Source: an uncultured Collinsella sp.
Lineage (GTDB): Bacteria; Actinomycetota; Coriobacteriia; Coriobacteriales; Coriobacteriaceae
DNA: 6,023 nt
NCBI GenBank assembly: GCA_900555955.1
Contig: USNA01000068.1
Span: 1-6,023 of the forward strand
Direction: 5' to 3'
Shown here piece after piece: positions 5,955 through 6,023 of this stretch. The notes under the pieces were generated by a model. It was not told where the DNA came from and ran no database searches. It was given only the letters and a program-made list of their open reading frames with translations. Positions within the stretch are counted from its first letter, which is position 1, and each line of letters opens with the position of its first letter. The translations under genes and the position numbers were made by a program.

Positions 5955-5978
5955 AATGCAGCGCAGGCGGCCTAGTAT
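5943..5978 (+). promoter_or_regulatory. Outward promoter for the gene beyond the right edge
   Basis: GTTGCGCAAC (5943-5952, within TGTTGCGCAACA at 5942-5953) is followed by exactly 20 bp and TAGTAT (5973-5978), a good -10. No -35 consensus is present. Transcription would begin near 5985. A ribosome binding site about 30 nt further on, at the window edge, supports a gene starting just outside. This is the fourth copy of the same architecture. Confidence 0.6.
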
Positions 5979-6012
5979 GCGAAGTAACAGGGGGTCGCGA
6001 GCGCGGACGGAC

Positions 6013-6017
6013 AAGGA
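6013..6017 (+). promoter_or_regulatory. Probable ribosome binding site of the next gene
   Basis: AAGGA, six bases from the right edge, is the same Shine-Dalgarno core used by the other genes here. With normal spacing its start codon would fall just past 6023, in agreement with the promoter at 5943-5978. Confidence 0.45.
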
Positions 6018-6023
6018 ACTCGG

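Overview
The window is GC-rich bacterial DNA. Its codon use, short leaders and strong purine-rich ribosome binding sites suggest an actinobacterial genome. My impression is a gut Coriobacteriia of the Collinsella type, but this is inferred from general style and no phylogenetic marker here proves it. There are no rRNA, tRNA, IS or phage structural genes.

Layout, left to right: (1) the first 82 codons of a DEAD-box RNA helicase on the minus strand (1-247); (2) a long non-coding stretch (248-1019) holding a tandem array of five imperfect inverted repeats of about 57 bp on an 80-81 bp period (520-898), then a rho-independent terminator (931-975) for the minus-strand gene to its right; (3) a GNAT-family acetyltransferase on the minus strand (1020-1568); (4) a small acidic protein with two C-terminal membrane helices on the minus strand (1665-2210); (5) a divergent promoter region (2211-2476); (6) a very large plus-strand gene (2477-5866, 1129 aa) with three tandem copies of a domain of about 200 residues marked by RIVFP, WGYNS and RCG, joined by strongly charged linkers and followed by an unrecognised C-terminal region of about 390 aa; (7) a hairpin and an outward-facing promoter (5896-6017) for a gene starting just beyond the right edge.

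The most striking observation is regulatory. The palindrome GTTGCGCAAC occurs four times in the window, always outside genes. Each time it is followed, in the direction of the downstream gene, by exactly 20 bp and then a TAnnnT hexamer that looks like a -10 element (sites at 1604-1639 minus, 2255-2290 minus, 2371-2406 plus, 5943-5978 plus). The palindrome therefore sits where a -35 element should be, and no normal TTGACA box is present. The GNAT gene, the membrane protein, the three-repeat protein and the gene to the right thus appear to share one promoter class, recognised by an unidentified factor or by RNA polymerase in an unusual way. The helicase lacks this promoter; it has the inverted-repeat array upstream instead. 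I see no defence island, toxin-antitoxin pair or biosynthetic cluster.
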